From assembly GCA_963697975.1 (NCBI GenBank), contig OY969111.1, forward strand, positions 4,526,001-4,590,000: a stretch of 64,000 nt of DNA, given 5' to 3'. Numbering within the stretch: the stretch's first letter is position 1; each line of letters begins with the position of its first letter. Positions 1 to 8,116 of the stretch are shown here, in pieces. Position numbers and translations under genes: made by a program. The DNA is from QHXM01 sp963697975. Its GTDB lineage: Bacteria > Acidobacteriota > Blastocatellia > Pyrinomonadales > Pyrinomonadaceae. The notes below the pieces were generated by a model. The model had not been told where the DNA came from and ran no database searches. It saw only the letters and a program-made list of their open reading frames with translations.

Positions 1-26
1 CTTAGTCTTTTGTTTGAGAGCAGAGA

Positions 27-614
27 ATGTTGAGCATGGCAATCCGCATTGAAAAGGCCCGGTGGCCGAGGATGGTAGCAGAAGTGGACGAAAAGAAGCG
101 CGCCGAAAGTAATGGCCTCTCGCGGCTCGAAGCGATCTACCAAGCCGCTGTCGGGCGCGTTTACACGCTCTGCCTCCGGCTGCTGATCGATGCGCGCGCG
201 GCGGAAGAGGCGACCTCCGCCGCGTTCGTGCGGCTCAGTCGGGAAATGGCGCGCTGGTTAGACGAGCAGCAGGTGCTCTCCCGCCTGCGTGAGTTAGCGA
301 TAGAAGAGGCGCTCGCGCGCCTCCTCCGGCGAGGACTCGGTAACATGTCGGTGCAAGCGTCTGTTGCTGCTTCTCCGATACCTGCGACCGGTGCCACCGC
401 CGGCGGCGACACCCCCGCACGGCTCGATCAAGCCACTCTCGACCGTCTGGCCGCCCAACTGCCCGACCGGTTGCGCGTCGCCTTCGTGCTGCGCGACCGG
501 GAAGGTTTAAGGGACGGCATCATCGCCTCGCATTTACAAACCGACGAAGCCGGGGCGCGGCGCTTGGTTCATCAGGCGCGTCTCGAATTGCGCCGCCTCT
601 GGCTAGGCCGCTAA
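27..614 (+). CDS. Degenerate ECF-type sigma-70-like factor
   Basis: The 195-residue protein resembles an ECF sigma factor. The segment from about residue 35 to 75 (AIYQAAVGRVYTLCLRLL) resembles region 2. The C-terminal part (LPDRLRVAFVLRDREGL then a helix-turn-helix-like stretch) resembles region 4. Region 2 conservation is weak, with no clear DDLTQE-type helix, so promoter recognition may be altered. An in-frame stop at 15-17 shows the gene begins within the window; ATG 27 or ATG 36 are both possible starts. It sits 15 bp upstream of the PII-like gene, which suggests one transcript. Role as a transcription factor is inferred from the family; its target is unknown. Confidence 0.65.
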   Translation: MLSMAIRIEKARWPRMVAEVDEKKRAESNGLSRLEAIYQAAVGRVYTLCLRLLIDARAAEEATSAAFVRLSREMARWLDEQQVLSRLRELAIEEALARLLRRGLGNMSVQASVAASPIPATGATAGGDTPARLDQATLDRLAAQLPDRLRVAFVLRDREGLRDGIIASHLQTDEAGARRLVHQARLELRRLWLGR

Positions 615-629
615 TCAGGAGAACTGGAG

Positions 630-971
630 ATGAAGATTATTACCGCGATAGTGCAGCCGTTCATGTTGAACAGGGTCACTCACTCTCTGGAGGAACTCGT
701 CGGCTTTCCCGGCATGACCGTCACAAACGCGCGCGGCTTTGGCTCAGCGCGCCAGAGAAAGCTTCACGAAGAGGCAGCTCCACACGTCAAGGACTTCAAC
801 GAGAAGTCCCGGATCGAGATCGTCGCGCATGACACGGATGTCGAACGCATCGTCGAGACAATCGTGCGTGCCGCGCGCACCGGGAATCACGGCGATGGGA
901 AAGTCTTCGTCTGGCCGGTCGAGCACGCGGTGCGCATCCAGACGGGCGAGACGGGTGATCAGGCCGTCTGA
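630..971 (+). CDS. P-II family signalling protein (GlnB/GlnK-like paralogue)
   Basis: 113 residues, the usual PII length. It opens with MKIITAIVQPF and has a GMTVTNARGFG segment before the T-loop, a GDGKVFVWPVE segment and a C-terminal RIQTGETG, all typical of PII. The T-loop (about residues 37-55) is divergent and has no tyrosine at the uridylylation position, so classical GlnD control is unlikely. PII paralogues of this kind are found beside metal-efflux genes in other bacteria, and a CDF exporter lies 2 kb downstream. It probably binds nucleotide and modulates a partner membrane protein; the partner is not visible here. Confidence 0.85.
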   Translation: MKIITAIVQPFMLNRVTHSLEELVGFPGMTVTNARGFGSARQRKLHEEAAPHVKDFNEKSRIEIVAHDTDVERIVETIVRAARTGNHGDGKVFVWPVEHAVRIQTGETGDQAV

Positions 972-1008
972 GAAGGCTCGCGTGAAAAGAACGTTCAGGA
1001 AGAGATTG

Positions 1009-1677
1009 ATGAAATTGACTCGAATCATAGTTTTGTTGCTGGCGCTGTCAATTCCGGCTGCGGCCACCGCTCAGAGCACGGCGACAGCGAGCGGCAAAGT
1101 AGTGGATAAGATGGTGGCGACCGTCAATGGGGAACTCGTCACCTACTCCGACCTGCTGTGGCAACTGGCCCTTCAACCTGACACGCCGCTCGACAATCCG
1201 CGCTCCGAAGACCTCAATCGCGCGCTTGAACTCCTCATCCGCCAGCTTCTCATCGGTCAGGAGGCGGAGAAGCTGCCGAGCATCAGTCCGAGCGATCAGG
1301 AGATCAACGCGGCGCTCAAAGAGTTGATTGATCACTTTCCGTCGCGCGCCGAGTTCGAGGCAAGAGCGCGCCGCGTCGGCCTGACGGGCGAACAGTTGAA
1401 GGAGGCCGTGCGGCGGCGCGTGCAAATAAATAAGTACCTTGATTTCCGTTTCCGCTCGTTCACGGTCGTCACTCAGAAAGAGGTGGAAGATTACTACCGC
1501 GACGTGTGGGTCCCACGCTTCAGAGAGCGCACACCGGGTCTCATCGTGCCTAAATTTGAGGAGAAGCGCGCCGAGATTGAAAAGACTCTGACTGAAGGAA
1601 AGATTGAATCCGACCTCGGAGACTTTTTAGAGGCGGCGCGCGAGCGCGCCGAGGTCGTGATCTTAAATCCGTTGTGA
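1009..1677 (+). CDS. SurA N-terminal domain-like periplasmic chaperone
   Basis: 222 residues starting at ATG 1009. A signal peptide ends near the alanine-rich AAATAQ at residue 22. The mature protein begins VVDKMVATVNGELVTYSDL, the hallmark of the SurA N-terminal domain, followed by helices (LLIRQLLIGQEAEKL, LKEAVRRRVQINKYL, EVEDYYRD). No parvulin prolyl-isomerase domain follows, so this is a chaperone-only form. It would act in the periplasm on outer-membrane or exported proteins. The reading frame stays open upstream to 739, but that part overlaps the PII gene in another frame and lacks a signal, so the shorter start is preferred. Confidence 0.75.
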   Translation: MKLTRIIVLLLALSIPAAATAQSTATASGKVVDKMVATVNGELVTYSDLLWQLALQPDTPLDNPRSEDLNRALELLIRQLLIGQEAEKLPSISPSDQEINAALKELIDHFPSRAEFEARARRVGLTGEQLKEAVRRRVQINKYLDFRFRSFTVVTQKEVEDYYRDVWVPRFRERTPGLIVPKFEEKRAEIEKTLTEGKIESDLGDFLEAARERAEVVILNPL

Positions 1678-1743
1678 CCCGCATCGCGGTTTGATCACGG
1701 GTACTTACCTGATAAGGCAGCAACTTGGAAAAGGGCTACCGAT

Positions 1744-2154
1744 ATGGAAAGGGAAGGGAACGCCGCAGCACACATCTCGGTCGAGATGGCACGCGAGGCC
1801 CTCGGCATTAACTACCGGCGGGAAGTCGAGGAGATCGCGGGCAAGATTCGCCCCAAAATGTCTAAGAGGGTCTTGGCGGACGACGAGCAAATCACTGATG
1901 AAATCCTCAAATGGATGCAGGAATCGCCACGCTCATGGCAAGAGCGATTGGTGATTGAGACATTGCTCTGTACAAAGAATCCCCTCAAGTATCTGAGCGG
2001 ACCTCTGACTGATCCGCCACCGACAAGCCCTTTTTTTGTTATCGCCCAAGCGGCTAACGATGCCTTCTTCGACGACATCATGGAAGCTGTTATGAATCAT
2101 TCCACGGCTGAGGAAAGTGCTCCGCCAACAGAATCGGAAGGAGATCGTGAGTAG
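1744..2154 (+). CDS. Conserved-looking hypothetical cytoplasmic protein
   Basis: 136 residues with no signal peptide or membrane segment. The composition is mostly helical and charged, with a PPPTSPFF stretch near residue 97. I do not recognise the family. The stop overlaps the GTG start of the next gene, so the two are probably translationally coupled. Confidence 0.55.
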   Translation: MEREGNAAAHISVEMAREALGINYRREVEEIAGKIRPKMSKRVLADDEQITDEILKWMQESPRSWQERLVIETLLCTKNPLKYLSGPLTDPPPTSPFFVIAQAANDAFFDDIMEAVMNHSTAEESAPPTESEGDRE

Positions 2155-2395
2155 CATCGTGCAAAGAGCAATCATCGTCCTGACACTCAGCCTGATGGCA
2201 TTTTATGCCCTGCCGTCCGGCGCGAGCGCGCAGCAGGTGCGGTCGGTGGGGCGGCGGATACAGTTGGAGCAGCAACGGCGCAACGCGCGAATTCAGGAAG
2301 AGGCAAGACGCCGGCGTCAGGAGTATGAGCGGCAGCGCCGAGAATGGAAGTTGCGGGAGCAAAGACGGACACGTGGGAATTCACCCGTCAGTTGA
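2147..2395 (+). CDS. Small secreted Arg/Gln-rich protein
   Basis: About 82 residues from GTG 2147, preceded by a good GGAAGGAG ribosome-binding site. The start overlaps the stop of the upstream gene. An N-terminal hydrophobic signal (IIVLTLSLMAFYALPSGASA) is followed by a mature region that is almost all Arg, Gln and Glu and probably forms one long charged helix. An in-frame ATG at 2117 also exists but has a poorer ribosome-binding site. Function unknown; it lies between a hypothetical gene and a FecR-domain gene and may be co-transcribed with both. Confidence 0.5.
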   Translation: MSSIVQRAIIVLTLSLMAFYALPSGASAQQVRSVGRRIQLEQQRRNARIQEEARRRRQEYERQRREWKLREQRRTRGNSPVS

Positions 2396-2447
2396 TGAAG
2401 ACGCGTGTCGCCATAAGGCCATCAGGATGTTGTGGAGATACTCAGGA

Positions 2448-3116
2448 ATGCGGGAGCCAAAGAATAAAACGCTCGGTAGCAGAAGGACGGCGGGTACGAG
2501 GCTCATCATACCTTGCCTTGCGCTTGTCTTTCTCTGTGTATCGTTCAGGGCTTCCGCACAATCACAGGTAATTTCGGCAAGCGCCGGAAAGGTCTCGCGT
2601 GTGGATGGCGAGGTCTGGTTTCGGCACCGTAATGAGACCGGATTGCAGCCTTTACATGTCAATCAAAAACTCGTTGCTGGTGACCTCATCTTGACGGGTA
2701 CTTCAGGGAGGGCTGAGTGGTCTCTTAGTCCCGGTTCCTACTTGCAGGTTGGCCCCATCTCTCAGGTACGAATCTACGAAACAAGTCTGGATCAGATGCA
2801 CTTTGATATTGAGCGGGGCGAGGTGTTCGCCATCGTCTCTAAGCTCGACAATCGTGCGGCGCTCGTGCTCGACACCCCACCCGCGCTCTTCACCGTCGCG
2901 AAGCGTGGCCGCTACCGCGTGCGCGTCCATGTGGGAGACGAGACGGAAGCTGCCGTGGCTGAGGGAGAGTTGCGATTTACGGACGGCGAGGGAAAAGAAA
3001 TCAAAGTCACGAAGCGAAGGCGGGCGCGTTTCTCCGCCGCGAAGAGAAGGAAGACTTGGGACTCGGCCAACTCGGTCATCGAGACGCCGCCATTGAAGAA
3101 TCACCGGGAAGCTTAA
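2448..3116 (+). CDS. FecR-like domain secreted protein
   Basis: About 222 residues. An Arg-rich N terminus and hydrophobic segment (LIIPCLALVFLCVSF) form a signal peptide ending near ASAQ. The mature part has the FecR-type fold signature: GKVSRVDGEVWFRH, LVAGDLILTGTSGRAEWSLSPGSYLQVGP and a FDIERGEVF strand. The C terminus is basic. FecR domains sense or relay envelope signals or form periplasmic scaffolds. ATG 2427 is an alternative start. The gene ends 10 bp before the CDF exporter, so the two probably share a transcript. Confidence 0.65.
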   Translation: MREPKNKTLGSRRTAGTRLIIPCLALVFLCVSFRASAQSQVISASAGKVSRVDGEVWFRHRNETGLQPLHVNQKLVAGDLILTGTSGRAEWSLSPGSYLQVGPISQVRIYETSLDQMHFDIERGEVFAIVSKLDNRAALVLDTPPALFTVAKRGRYRVRVHVGDETEAAVAEGELRFTDGEGKEIKVTKRRRARFSAAKRRKTWDSANSVIETPPLKNHREA

Positions 3117-3126
3117 GGAGAAAAGT

Positions 3127-4023
3127 ATGGGACATGGACACTCGCATGCGCCGACGGCGGCTGGTCGCAATAAACGGCGGCTCGCCATAGTCCTCGGATT
3201 GACGACCGCTTACCTCGCGGCTGAAGTCGTCGGCGGGTTGCTGACACACAGTCTTGCGCTTCTCGCGGACGCCGGGCACATGCTGACGGACGTGGCGGGC
3301 CTCGCTCTCGCTCTTCTCGCCATCCGGTTCGCCGAGCGACCGGCGACGCCGGAACGCACCTACGGTTTTTACCGGGTCGAGATTCTCGCCGCGCTCACTA
3401 ACGCGGTCGTGCTGATCGGAATCTCCTTCTACATCCTTTACGAAGCTTATGAGCGGTTTCGGAATCCGCCCGAAGTGCAGAGCACGGGGATGCTGCTCAT
3501 AGCTTTAGTCGGCCTCGTCATCAACATCGTCGGAATCTTCATCCTGCGCGCCGGATCGCGTGAGAGCTTGAACATGAAGGGCGCGTATTTTGAAGTGCTG
3601 TCAGACATGCTGACTTCCATCGGCGTGATCATCGCCGGGATCATCATGCTGACGACGGGCTGGTATTACGCCGACCCGCTCATCTCGGCAGGGATCGGTC
3701 TCTTCATCCTGCCGCGCACGTGGATGCTCCTGCGCGACGCCGTCGGAGTGTTGCTTGAAGGCACGCCGTCGGACATCAACCTTGCGACAGTGAGGGAGGG
3801 CATCGGAGGTATCAATGGGGTTGCCGGAGTTCACGACCTCCACGTCTGGTCTCTGACTTCGGGCGTCAATGCCTTGAGCGTGCATGCGGTGCTCGAAGAT
3901 GGCGCGCAGCACGACGAGGTTCTCGTCGCGATTCAAAAGCTCGTCACATCGAAATTCAAGATTGAGCATGCCACGATACAGGTTGAAGGAAAAGAATGTG
4001 CAGCCTTCGAGATGCACCTCTGA
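3127..4023 (+). CDS. CDF-family divalent metal exporter (CzcD/ZitB-like)
   Basis: 298 residues with a His-rich N terminus (GHGHSH), six predicted membrane helices and a C-terminal ferredoxin-like cytoplasmic domain (VHDLHVWSLTSG). TM2 carries the metal site A-D48-A-G-H51-M-L-T-D55. TM5 carries E156-V-L-S-D160 where zinc transporters usually have H-x3-D, so the second half of the transport site differs and metal selectivity may not be plain zinc. Known family role: proton-coupled export of Zn, Co or Cd from the cytoplasm. The start has an AAGGAG ribosome-binding site. Family call is secure; substrate is inferred. Confidence 0.92.
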   Translation: MGHGHSHAPTAAGRNKRRLAIVLGLTTAYLAAEVVGGLLTHSLALLADAGHMLTDVAGLALALLAIRFAERPATPERTYGFYRVEILAALTNAVVLIGISFYILYEAYERFRNPPEVQSTGMLLIALVGLVINIVGIFILRAGSRESLNMKGAYFEVLSDMLTSIGVIIAGIIMLTTGWYYADPLISAGIGLFILPRTWMLLRDAVGVLLEGTPSDINLATVREGIGGINGVAGVHDLHVWSLTSGVNALSVHAVLEDGAQHDEVLVAIQKLVTSKFKIEHATIQVEGKECAAFEMHL

Positions 4024-4068
4024 TTCATCGCGGGCGCTGGTCGGCTCTTCAGAGTGGAAACTACGATT

Positions 4069-4572
4069 ATGAGAAACGCCAAGACAATCTACACGGCATT
4101 GCTGTTGACGGCTCTCTCCCTCTTTGTGTCTTGCGGCTCATCGTTGAAGCGTGAAGCCAAAAGGGAAGCTGAAAAATACTGGCTCTCGAAGCTCACCCGA
4201 TGCGGAGAATCCTATTACCGGCGAGAGCATTTCGGGGATAACACGCCAAGCCCTAGCAAGGACGTTTACTACGAGTTGAAAGAGCCGGGTGCTGAGGTTT
4301 CTTCATACGGAATCTCAGATGCGGATAAATTGAACGGGCTCGAATGGACGGGCACCACCTACCTGACGGCCAAAGTCTCTCGCTCAATCGGAGATAAAGA
4401 GCCCGCCAATCAATGGACAGAGTGGACGAATGGCGCGGGCCTCGAAGGGGATGTGATCTCCACCATCAGGAAAGAGAAGGGCCAGTGGGTAGTGGAGAAT
4501 AAGTTTGAAGAGCAGCACGTGAAGACGGGTGTGGAATATGCCCCGGTGGACTGTTCCAAGATACCGAAATGA
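4069..4572 (+). CDS. Putative lipoprotein
   Basis: 167 residues from ATG 4069. The N terminus has a hydrophobic segment and a lipobox-like LFVSC, then a charged mature domain with two further cysteines (TRCGES and PVDCSK) that could pair. I do not recognise the fold. It follows the CDF gene in the same direction with a 45-bp gap. Probably anchored to a membrane facing the periplasm. Confidence 0.6.
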   Translation: MRNAKTIYTALLLTALSLFVSCGSSLKREAKREAEKYWLSKLTRCGESYYRREHFGDNTPSPSKDVYYELKEPGAEVSSYGISDADKLNGLEWTGTTYLTAKVSRSIGDKEPANQWTEWTNGAGLEGDVISTIRKEKGQWVVENKFEEQHVKTGVEYAPVDCSKIPK

Positions 4573-4625
4573 GTTGGGCGTTAAAGTATTGTCGAACGGG
4601 AGGCGCGCATCTATTTCCAGCTTAC

Positions 4626-4913
4626 TCAAACAGGCTTTCTGTCTCTTTTCAAGTAGCTGAAGATCGCTCCCGTGATGACTCCATATAGCAGGATGCCTAA
4701 AGGGACGCCGTACATGATTGGGTTAATCATCGCCGACTCTCCCTTGAAGTTCCCCAACGCGCTGATTAACCAAACGGTCGGGAAATAGAGATAAACCAGA
4801 AGGACGCCCAAGATGGAATCTTGTCCAGTTAAGCTCGTGATCGCTATCACCACCGCAAAAATAAGGATTTGAATGCCAACGGCGATCCCTGTGTATTTCC
4901 AAAAGATTTTCAT
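4626..4913 (-). CDS. Small integral membrane protein, unknown
   Basis: 95 residues with three hydrophobic stretches (AVGIQILIFAVVIAI, ILGVLLVYLYFPTVWLI, VPLGILLYGVITGAIF) and a basic C terminus. No family recognised. It is convergent with the lipoprotein gene at 4069-4572, separated by about 50 bp. Confidence 0.5.
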   Translation of the reverse strand: MKIFWKYTGIAVGIQILIFAVVIAITSLTGQDSILGVLLVYLYFPTVWLISALGNFKGESAMINPIMYGVPLGILLYGVITGAIFSYLKRDRKPV

Positions 4914-5165
4914 GAGATTGGTGACGGGACAGCCGACGTGCGATTCCTCTGGTTCGAAAGCTTACTACAGCACTGTAGGGCCGTCATACGCTTTTCGTGT
5001 GAGAGTGACTGATATGGTCAAAGGATTAGTCTAATGTCAGGCCCAAGAGGGGTTTAATGGTGTAAATGTGCCCTTCACATCCGGCATCCGGTTTGCCTTG
5101 TTTATATGAGGAGCGGGCTTGTGCGTGCGAACCTTTAGCCTGCGCCGGAGGTGGTCAGAGAAATT

Positions 5166-5783
5166 ATGGCAATCGCTGCAACTTATCCTTTATTGCAAAG
5201 TCCGGGACGGGCGAGGTCAACAGTTGTGACTGAGCGCACGCAGTCTGATCACGCCTTGGCGCGCGCCGCCGCCGCAGGCGACATATCGGCCTTCGAGGAG
5301 CTTTACGAGCGTCACAACCGGCGTGTCTATTCCTTGTGCCTTCGCATGACGCAGAACGTCTCGGAGGCTGAAGACCTCACGCAGGAAGCCTTCATCCAAC
5401 TCTTTCGCAAGATCGGAAGCTTTCGCGGTGACTCCGCCTTTACAACGTGGCTGCACCGCCTGACGGTCAATCAAGTCTTGATGCACTTCCGTAAGCGCAG
5501 TGTAAAACTGGAGAAGACGACCGAAGAAGGGGAGACCCCGGAGCAGACAGTTGTAGGCACAGGGAATCCTAACCAGATGCCTGTGATTGACCGCATCGCC
5601 CTCGATAGGGCCATCGCGCAACTGCCACCGGGCTATCGTTCCGTCTTCGTGCTCCACGACGTTGAAGGGCACGAGCATGAAGAGATCGCGCGGATGCTGA
5701 ATGTTGCTGTCGGCACCTCGAAATCACAACTCCATAAGGCTCGGATGAAACTGCGCGGGCTCCTGAAGCAACAAGCATCGTAG
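5166..5783 (+). CDS. ECF RNA polymerase sigma factor (SigE/RpoE-like)
   Basis: About 205 residues. Region 2 is clear: AFEELYERHNRRVYSLCLRMT then AEDLTQEAFIQLFRKIGSFRGDSAFTTWLHRLTVNQ. Region 4 reads LPPGYRSVFVLHDVEGHEHEEIARMLNVAVGTSKSQLHKAR. ATG 5166 is the preferred start; a GTG at 5151 in frame is possible, with a GGAGG overlapping it. No anti-sigma factor gene follows; the next gene is an ArsR-type regulator. It would direct RNA polymerase to a stress or envelope regulon. Confidence 0.9.
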   Translation: MAIAATYPLLQSPGRARSTVVTERTQSDHALARAAAAGDISAFEELYERHNRRVYSLCLRMTQNVSEAEDLTQEAFIQLFRKIGSFRGDSAFTTWLHRLTVNQVLMHFRKRSVKLEKTTEEGETPEQTVVGTGNPNQMPVIDRIALDRAIAQLPPGYRSVFVLHDVEGHEHEEIARMLNVAVGTSKSQLHKARMKLRGLLKQQAS

Positions 5784-5886
5784 TAGGAGCAAAGCCCGTC
5801 ACTTTCACTCCGTAAATCAAGATAGAGTGAATTTCTCGACGAGCGCGCCTACCGCTTGACTCCACAAACCTTCGCAGCGTACAGTT

Positions 5887-5914
5887 GAACGTATGAACAA
5901 CCATTCATACGTTC
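5887..5914. promoter_or_regulatory. ArsR/SmtB-type operator, perfect inverted repeat
   Basis: Arms GAACGTATGAA (5887-5897) and TTCATACGTTC (5904-5914) are perfect complements over 11 bp with a 6-bp spacer. The site lies directly upstream of the ArsR-type regulator gene and resembles the ATGAA-containing dyads bound by SmtB/CadC-like repressors. It is followed by the ribosome-binding site GGAGGA at 5915-5920. Confidence 0.8.
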
Positions 5915-5927
5915 GGAGGACTGCGTG

Positions 5928-6305
5928 ATGGCAGCACGGGCCACACAAACAGTCTCGGACTCCTGCGAGATCGAGTTCGTCGACGCGCGTAAGGTCAAGC
6001 GCGTGCGCTCCGCGATGAAATCCGTTGAAGCGGTCGCCGCGCTTGCCGAGACCTTCAAGATTTTGGGCGACCCGACGCGCGTCCGCATTGCTTTCGCGCT
6101 CGCGCGTGAAGAACTATGCGTCTGCGATCTGGCGAACCTGTTCGAGGTCTCACAATCGGTCGTCTCCCATTCCTTACGCGCTCTCAGGCAAATGAAGCTC
6201 GTCAAATTTCGCAAAGAGGGCAAGATCGCCTATTACACTTTGGATGACGAGCACATCGCTCACCTTCTGGACGAGGGCTTTCGCCACGTCGAGGAATTGT
6301 TGTAA
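5928..6305 (+). CDS. ArsR/SmtB-family metal-responsive repressor
   Basis: 125 residues. A winged-helix domain includes FKILGDPTRVRIAFAL and the recognition helix SQSVVSHSLRALRQMKLV, then the wing RKEGKIAYYTL. The motif E-L-C64-V-C66-D-L is the alpha-3 metal-binding box of ArsR/CadC-type sensors. The likely mode is apo-protein binding to the dyad just upstream, with metal causing release. It is followed 22 bp later by an FTR1 permease and then a CDF-type transporter, which are probable targets. GTG 5925 adjoins the ATG; ATG is preferred. Confidence 0.9.
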   Translation: MAARATQTVSDSCEIEFVDARKVKRVRSAMKSVEAVAALAETFKILGDPTRVRIAFALAREELCVCDLANLFEVSQSVVSHSLRALRQMKLVKFRKEGKIAYYTLDDEHIAHLLDEGFRHVEELL

Positions 6306-6327
6306 CTCATACTTTAAGAGATAAGAG

Positions 6328-7161
6328 ATGCTCCAGACATTCATCATCGTGCTCAGGGAAGGCTTCGAGGCGTTTCTGATCGTCGCCATCATGCTCGCCT
6401 ACCTCAAAAAAACCGACCAGAAGTGGCTCGCTCCAGCCATCTATTGGGCAGTCGGTGCGGCAGTGGCCGCGAGCGCCGCTCTCGCTTACCTCTTAAGCAA
6501 TGGTGTGGACAGCGAGACGGTGACAGGAATATTCGGCGAGAACATCGGCTACTACATTAACCGTTTCTTCAATATCGAATCCCTGCGCGAAGGCGTCCTC
6601 GGCGTAATCGCGATCATCATGGTGGTCTCACTCGTCATCCACATGTGGCGGACAGGCCACCGGATGAAGCAGAACATGGAAAAACGGTTGGGCGCAGCCA
6701 CGACGCGCTCTTCAAGGTTATTGGCCTTCGCAGGAGTCTTCCTCTTCGCCTTTTTGATGATCACCCGCGAGGGCATGGAAACGGCCCTCCTTCTGCTTCA
6801 AGTCCACGACCCGCAGATCGTCACGGGGGCAGTGCTTGGACTCGGCGCAGCCATCCTTATGGCTTGGCTGTGGGCGCGCTTTAGCCACCTCATCAATCTC
6901 AAGCGGTTCTTTCAGGTGACGGCCATCTATCTGCTGCTCTTTATGGCGCAGGTGGCGATCTACACGTTTCACGAGTTCTCAGAAGCTGGACTTTTCCCTA
7001 ACAGTGACGCCATCCATGAAGCAACAGAGATCTATTCGCCGACGGGCATGTACGGGAAATGGTTCTCGGTCGTGATGGTGGCCGCCTGTGCGCTGTGGCT
7101 GACGGGCGCATGGGCCGCAGATCGTCTGAAACTTTCGAGGCAAACCGTAGCGGGGGATTAA
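6328..7161 (+). CDS. FTR1-family high-affinity iron/lead permease
   Basis: 277 residues with seven hydrophobic segments. The two family-defining REGxE motifs are present: R10-E-G-F-E14 in TM1 and R147-E-G-M-E151 in TM4. The family moves Fe3+ (or Pb2+ for PbrT relatives) across the inner membrane. No periplasmic partner such as EfeO/EfeB is adjacent. Placement behind an ArsR-type sensor and before a CDF-type gene suggests a metal-homeostasis unit, possibly lead or iron related. Metal identity is inferred only. Confidence 0.9.
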   Translation: MLQTFIIVLREGFEAFLIVAIMLAYLKKTDQKWLAPAIYWAVGAAVAASAALAYLLSNGVDSETVTGIFGENIGYYINRFFNIESLREGVLGVIAIIMVVSLVIHMWRTGHRMKQNMEKRLGAATTRSSRLLAFAGVFLFAFLMITREGMETALLLLQVHDPQIVTGAVLGLGAAILMAWLWARFSHLINLKRFFQVTAIYLLLFMAQVAIYTFHEFSEAGLFPNSDAIHEATEIYSPTGMYGKWFSVVMVAACALWLTGAWAADRLKLSRQTVAGD

Positions 7162-7166
7162 AGAGC

Positions 7167-7805
7167 ATGAGCACACAGGCGATAGGAAAAGCGGATGCGC
7201 GCACGGCGAGCGTGCGGCGTGCTCGCATGCTTGAGTATCTCACCATCGGTTGGAACATGCTCGAAGGTATCGTGGCGGTCGGCTCCGGCCTCATCGCGGG
7301 CAGCGCCGCGCTCGTCGGCTTCGGCTTCGACTCGTTCGTGGAATCTTTATCGGGCGGTGTGCTCGTCTGGAGGTTACATTCGGATGAGAACTCTGAACGA
7401 CGCGAAGCTATCGCGTTGAAACTCGTCGGCATGAGCTTTCTGATCCTTGCAGCTTACGTCGCTTTTGATGCCGCAAAGTCTCTCATCTTGCGTGAGCCGC
7501 CGGAAGCGAGCTACGTCGGCATTGCGCTCTCCATTCTATCACTCGCCGTGATGCCGATGCTCGCGCGGGCGAAGCGTAAAGTGGCGGCTGAGATCAGCAG
7601 CCGCGCGCTTCATGCGGATTCGCGACAGACCGACATTTGCGCATACCTGTCGGCGATCCTCCTTGGTGGCCTATTGCTCAATGCGCTTTTTCATTGGTGG
7701 TGGGCTGATCCCCTTGCGGCGCTTGTTATGGTGCCGATTATTGCCCGTGAGGGAGTAGAAGCCCTCCGTGGCGAGACCTGCTGCGACGAAGGGGCATGCC
7801 ACTGA
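7167..7805 (+). CDS. CDF-like cation transporter
   Basis: 212 residues from ATG 7167, six base pairs after the FTR1 stop. Hydrophobic helices include a GFGFDSFVESLSGGVLVWRL segment equivalent to CDF TM2 and a HADSRQTDICAYLSA segment equivalent to TM5. The H-A-D and D-S-F-V-E residues could form the transport site. The C terminus ends with a Cys/His tail (CCDEGACH), likely metal binding. It lacks the long cytoplasmic C-terminal domain of classical CDFs. It overlaps the next small gene by TGATG. Confidence 0.75.
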   Translation: MSTQAIGKADARTASVRRARMLEYLTIGWNMLEGIVAVGSGLIAGSAALVGFGFDSFVESLSGGVLVWRLHSDENSERREAIALKLVGMSFLILAAYVAFDAAKSLILREPPEASYVGIALSILSLAVMPMLARAKRKVAAEISSRALHADSRQTDICAYLSAILLGGLLLNALFHWWWADPLAALVMVPIIAREGVEALRGETCCDEGACH

Positions 7806-8050
7806 TGCTGACCCCACAGACAACATACTTCGCGCTGCTCATAGTGCAGGCGCTTCACCTCTTCCACCACCGCGTCGCTAAAAGGCATGTCAGCTTCGCG
7901 GAAGTGATTTCTGCGCTCGTGCTCTGCGTACCACCGTGGACGACTTCTGTGCCCGCGTGGCTTCTGATGGGCGCTCATCTTATTCTGATAGTCGTTCAGA
8001 TCGTCGGGAGCCTGTGGATCAAGAAGCTCTCGCCGAACTGGAACCGATGA
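7805..8050 (+). CDS. Small membrane protein of the metal operon
   Basis: 81 residues with two or three hydrophobic segments and several histidines (LHLFHHRVAKRH). The start ATG overlaps the upstream stop as TGATG, so it is translationally coupled to the CDF-like transporter. An ATG nine bases upstream (7796) is in frame, but the GAAGGGG ribosome-binding site is better placed for 7805. Family not recognised; a helper subunit of the transporter is possible. Confidence 0.5.
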   Translation: MLTPQTTYFALLIVQALHLFHHRVAKRHVSFAEVISALVLCVPPWTTSVPAWLLMGAHLILIVVQIVGSLWIKKLSPNWNR

Positions 8051-8116
8051 GCGTCCGGCCACGCGAAATTTTCAACATCTAAAGTTCTACGCTCAGAACT
8101 GCATCACGAGGGATTC

